Part shown: in pieces, positions 7,637 through 8,600 of the stretch
Position numbering within the stretch: position 1 is the stretch's first letter
Layout of the letters: every line of letters begins with the position of its first letter
NCBI GenBank assembly: GCA_937920335.1
Contig: CALGUT010000313.1
Location: 1-8,600, forward strand
Source: an uncultured Opitutales bacterium
Lineage (GTDB): Bacteria > Verrucomicrobiota > Verrucomicrobiia > Opitutales > UBA2995
Direction of reading: 5' to 3'
DNA: 8,600 bases
Program-made: the position numbers and the translations under genes
The notes under the pieces: model-generated
Databases searched by the model: none
What the model saw: only the letters and a program-made list of their open reading frames with translations
Told to the model about the DNA's origin: nothing

Positions 7637-8600
7637 CTACCCGCTCAAGACTTCCGGAGTGATTATCCGATCCTCAGTATTTGCTACCGCATTCGAGATC
7701 TTCTGCACCAACTGTTCTAGATTACTACTCCATGATTGCTCTGCAAGATAAGAGAAGGCTTCGTCGGAAAGCTCGATCTTTCGGCTATCAAACTTAAAGT
7801 TTGAAGAGTTATCCATAATCGTACGAACGATATCTTCCAGATCTTGATCACGATCGTCCAACCCTGGTAAATGGATCACTGAAAGAGCAATTCGGTAGAA
7901 TAGGTCGTGGGAAAATTCACCTTCGTCCATCAATTCCTCCAGATCCGCCTCGGACGAACAGATCAGTCGGAACTCATGACCGACTGCTTTAAGAAGTTTT
8001 GCAAACGAAGCTTGTACTTCAAGATCCATAGACTGGACTGACTGCAGATAGAGAGATCCACCAGCTGCACGTTCTAGCAATGGCCCCCCCAGACCGTCTT
8101 GCCCCAAGAGCTGATTTTTTAATTCATCCTGGTTAGCAATCGAGCAATCAAGTCCTACCAATTCCCCTTCATTAAAGCTACTTGAGTGATGAATTGTCAG
8201 TGCGACCATCTTTTTTCCAGTTCCAGCAGGACCTTGGATGAGAACTGGCGTACTGACCTTGACGAGACGATCGACCTGCTTTTGCGCCTTAACAATACGC
8301 CTATCTTTACCGATTAAAGCGTAACAGTTTTCAGAGGCCTGAAATGGAGGAATAGTCCGCTGCGAGGACTGAGCAATAGGACGTGAAACCATACCTCGAT
8401 TCTTAGCATCAAGACCCTTCTTAAGGGCTGCAACAAATTCTTTGATCTTAAGAGGTTTCTGGATGTAGTCGAAAGCTCCGCTTTTGAGCGCTCTAACCGC
8501 GGTTTCCATACTACCGTAACCTGTCATAAGTATGACAATTGCGTTCGGATCAATGTCCCTAATCTCGTTGAGCAAGGTAATACCGTCCATTGGAGTCATG
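7637..8600 (-). CDS. NtrC-type response regulator, degenerate ATPase, N-terminus outside window
   Basis: The protein is cut by the right edge. The first visible Met belongs to the M-T-P-M-D-G segment that normally follows the phosphorylated Asp, so the true start and that Asp lie beyond the window. Counting from this Met, the rest of the receiver domain spans about 1-66 with the conserved Thr26 (LMTGYG) and Lys48 (QKPL). A linker (67-92) leads to an AAA+ domain of the sigma-54 activator type. Walker A is intact (GPAGTGKK, K129). The Walker B equivalent reads GGSLYLQSV (180-188) instead of GG-T-LFLDE, so both acidic residues are gone. The GAFTGA loop that contacts sigma-54 is missing, replaced by a short QDGLGG near 167-172. 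The HDLFYR segment keeps R236, but the earlier family Arg is S230. Sensor II NVREL reads NLEQL (293-297). The protein ends just after this at LSG, with no Fis-type helix-turn-helix. It probably signals by protein contacts rather than by activating sigma-54 promoters. A histidine kinase partner is not visible. Confidence 0.85.
   Translation of the reverse strand, partial: MTPMDGITLLNEIRDIDPNAIVILMTGYGSMETAVRALKSGAFDYIQKPLKIKEFVAALKKGLDAKNRGMVSRPIAQSSQRTIPPFQASENCYALIGKDRRIVKAQKQVDRLVKVSTPVLIQGPAGTGKKMVALTIHHSSSFNEGELVGLDCSIANQDELKNQLLGQDGLGGPLLERAAGGSLYLQSVQSMDLEVQASFAKLLKAVGHEFRLICSSEADLEELMDEGEFSHDLFYRIALSVIHLPGLDDRDQDLEDIVRTIMDNSSNFKFDSRKIELSDEAFSYLAEQSWSSNLEQLVQKISNAVANTEDRIITPEVLSG

Noticed and set aside
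7551..7751. 66-codon plus-strand frame across the carB upstream gap
   Set aside because: It runs into the antisense of the response-regulator gene and has no ribosome site or recognisable product.
7637..8600. Response regulator as a pseudogene
   Set aside because: The frame is uninterrupted over 320 codons and the receiver Thr and Lys and Walker A are kept, so selective loss of motifs is more likely than decay.

Overview
The window looks like ordinary chromosomal DNA from a Gram-negative bacterium. It has roughly balanced base composition, tightly packed genes, few strong Shine-Dalgarno sites, and several secreted or membrane-anchored tetratricopeptide (TPR) proteins next to an ExbB/TolQ-type channel. 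This combination suggests the Planctomycetes-Verrucomicrobia group, possibly a Verrucomicrobiota/Opitutae-like organism. That assignment rests on gene style only and is tentative. There are no tRNA, rRNA, CRISPR, insertion sequence or phage genes.

Layout. Bases 1-2604 (plus strand) hold a compact overlapping operon of three genes. These are a TPR protein whose start lies outside the window, a secreted TPR-like protein with a small beta-rich N-terminal segment, and a MotA/TolQ/ExbB proton-channel protein. The genes overlap by 8 and 4 bases, which suggests translational coupling. No ExbD follows. The operon ends at a perfect 10-bp inverted repeat (2596-2620) that also contains the stop codon of the convergent gene, and it looks like a shared bidirectional terminator.

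Bases 2612-8600 (minus strand), read right to left, hold four genes. The first is a response regulator of NtrC architecture, cut by the right window edge, with a visibly degraded sigma-54 ATPase domain and no C-terminal helix-turn-helix. A 119-bp gap with a small dyad follows, then carB (carbamoyl-phosphate synthase large subunit). Six bases later comes purU (formyltetrahydrofolate deformylase). After a 79-bp gap comes a single-pass membrane protein resembling the YfgM type of TPR protein.

Function. carB feeds pyrimidine and arginine synthesis, and purU turns 10-formyl-THF into formate plus THF. Their tight spacing suggests co-transcription of two nucleotide and one-carbon genes. The left operon is probably an envelope energisation or transport module whose TPR proteins act as periplasmic or envelope partners. 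I see no clearly new system. The points most worth a second look are the degenerate NtrC-like regulator, the ExbB gene with no adjacent ExbD, and the terminator palindrome that encodes the C-termini of two convergent genes.
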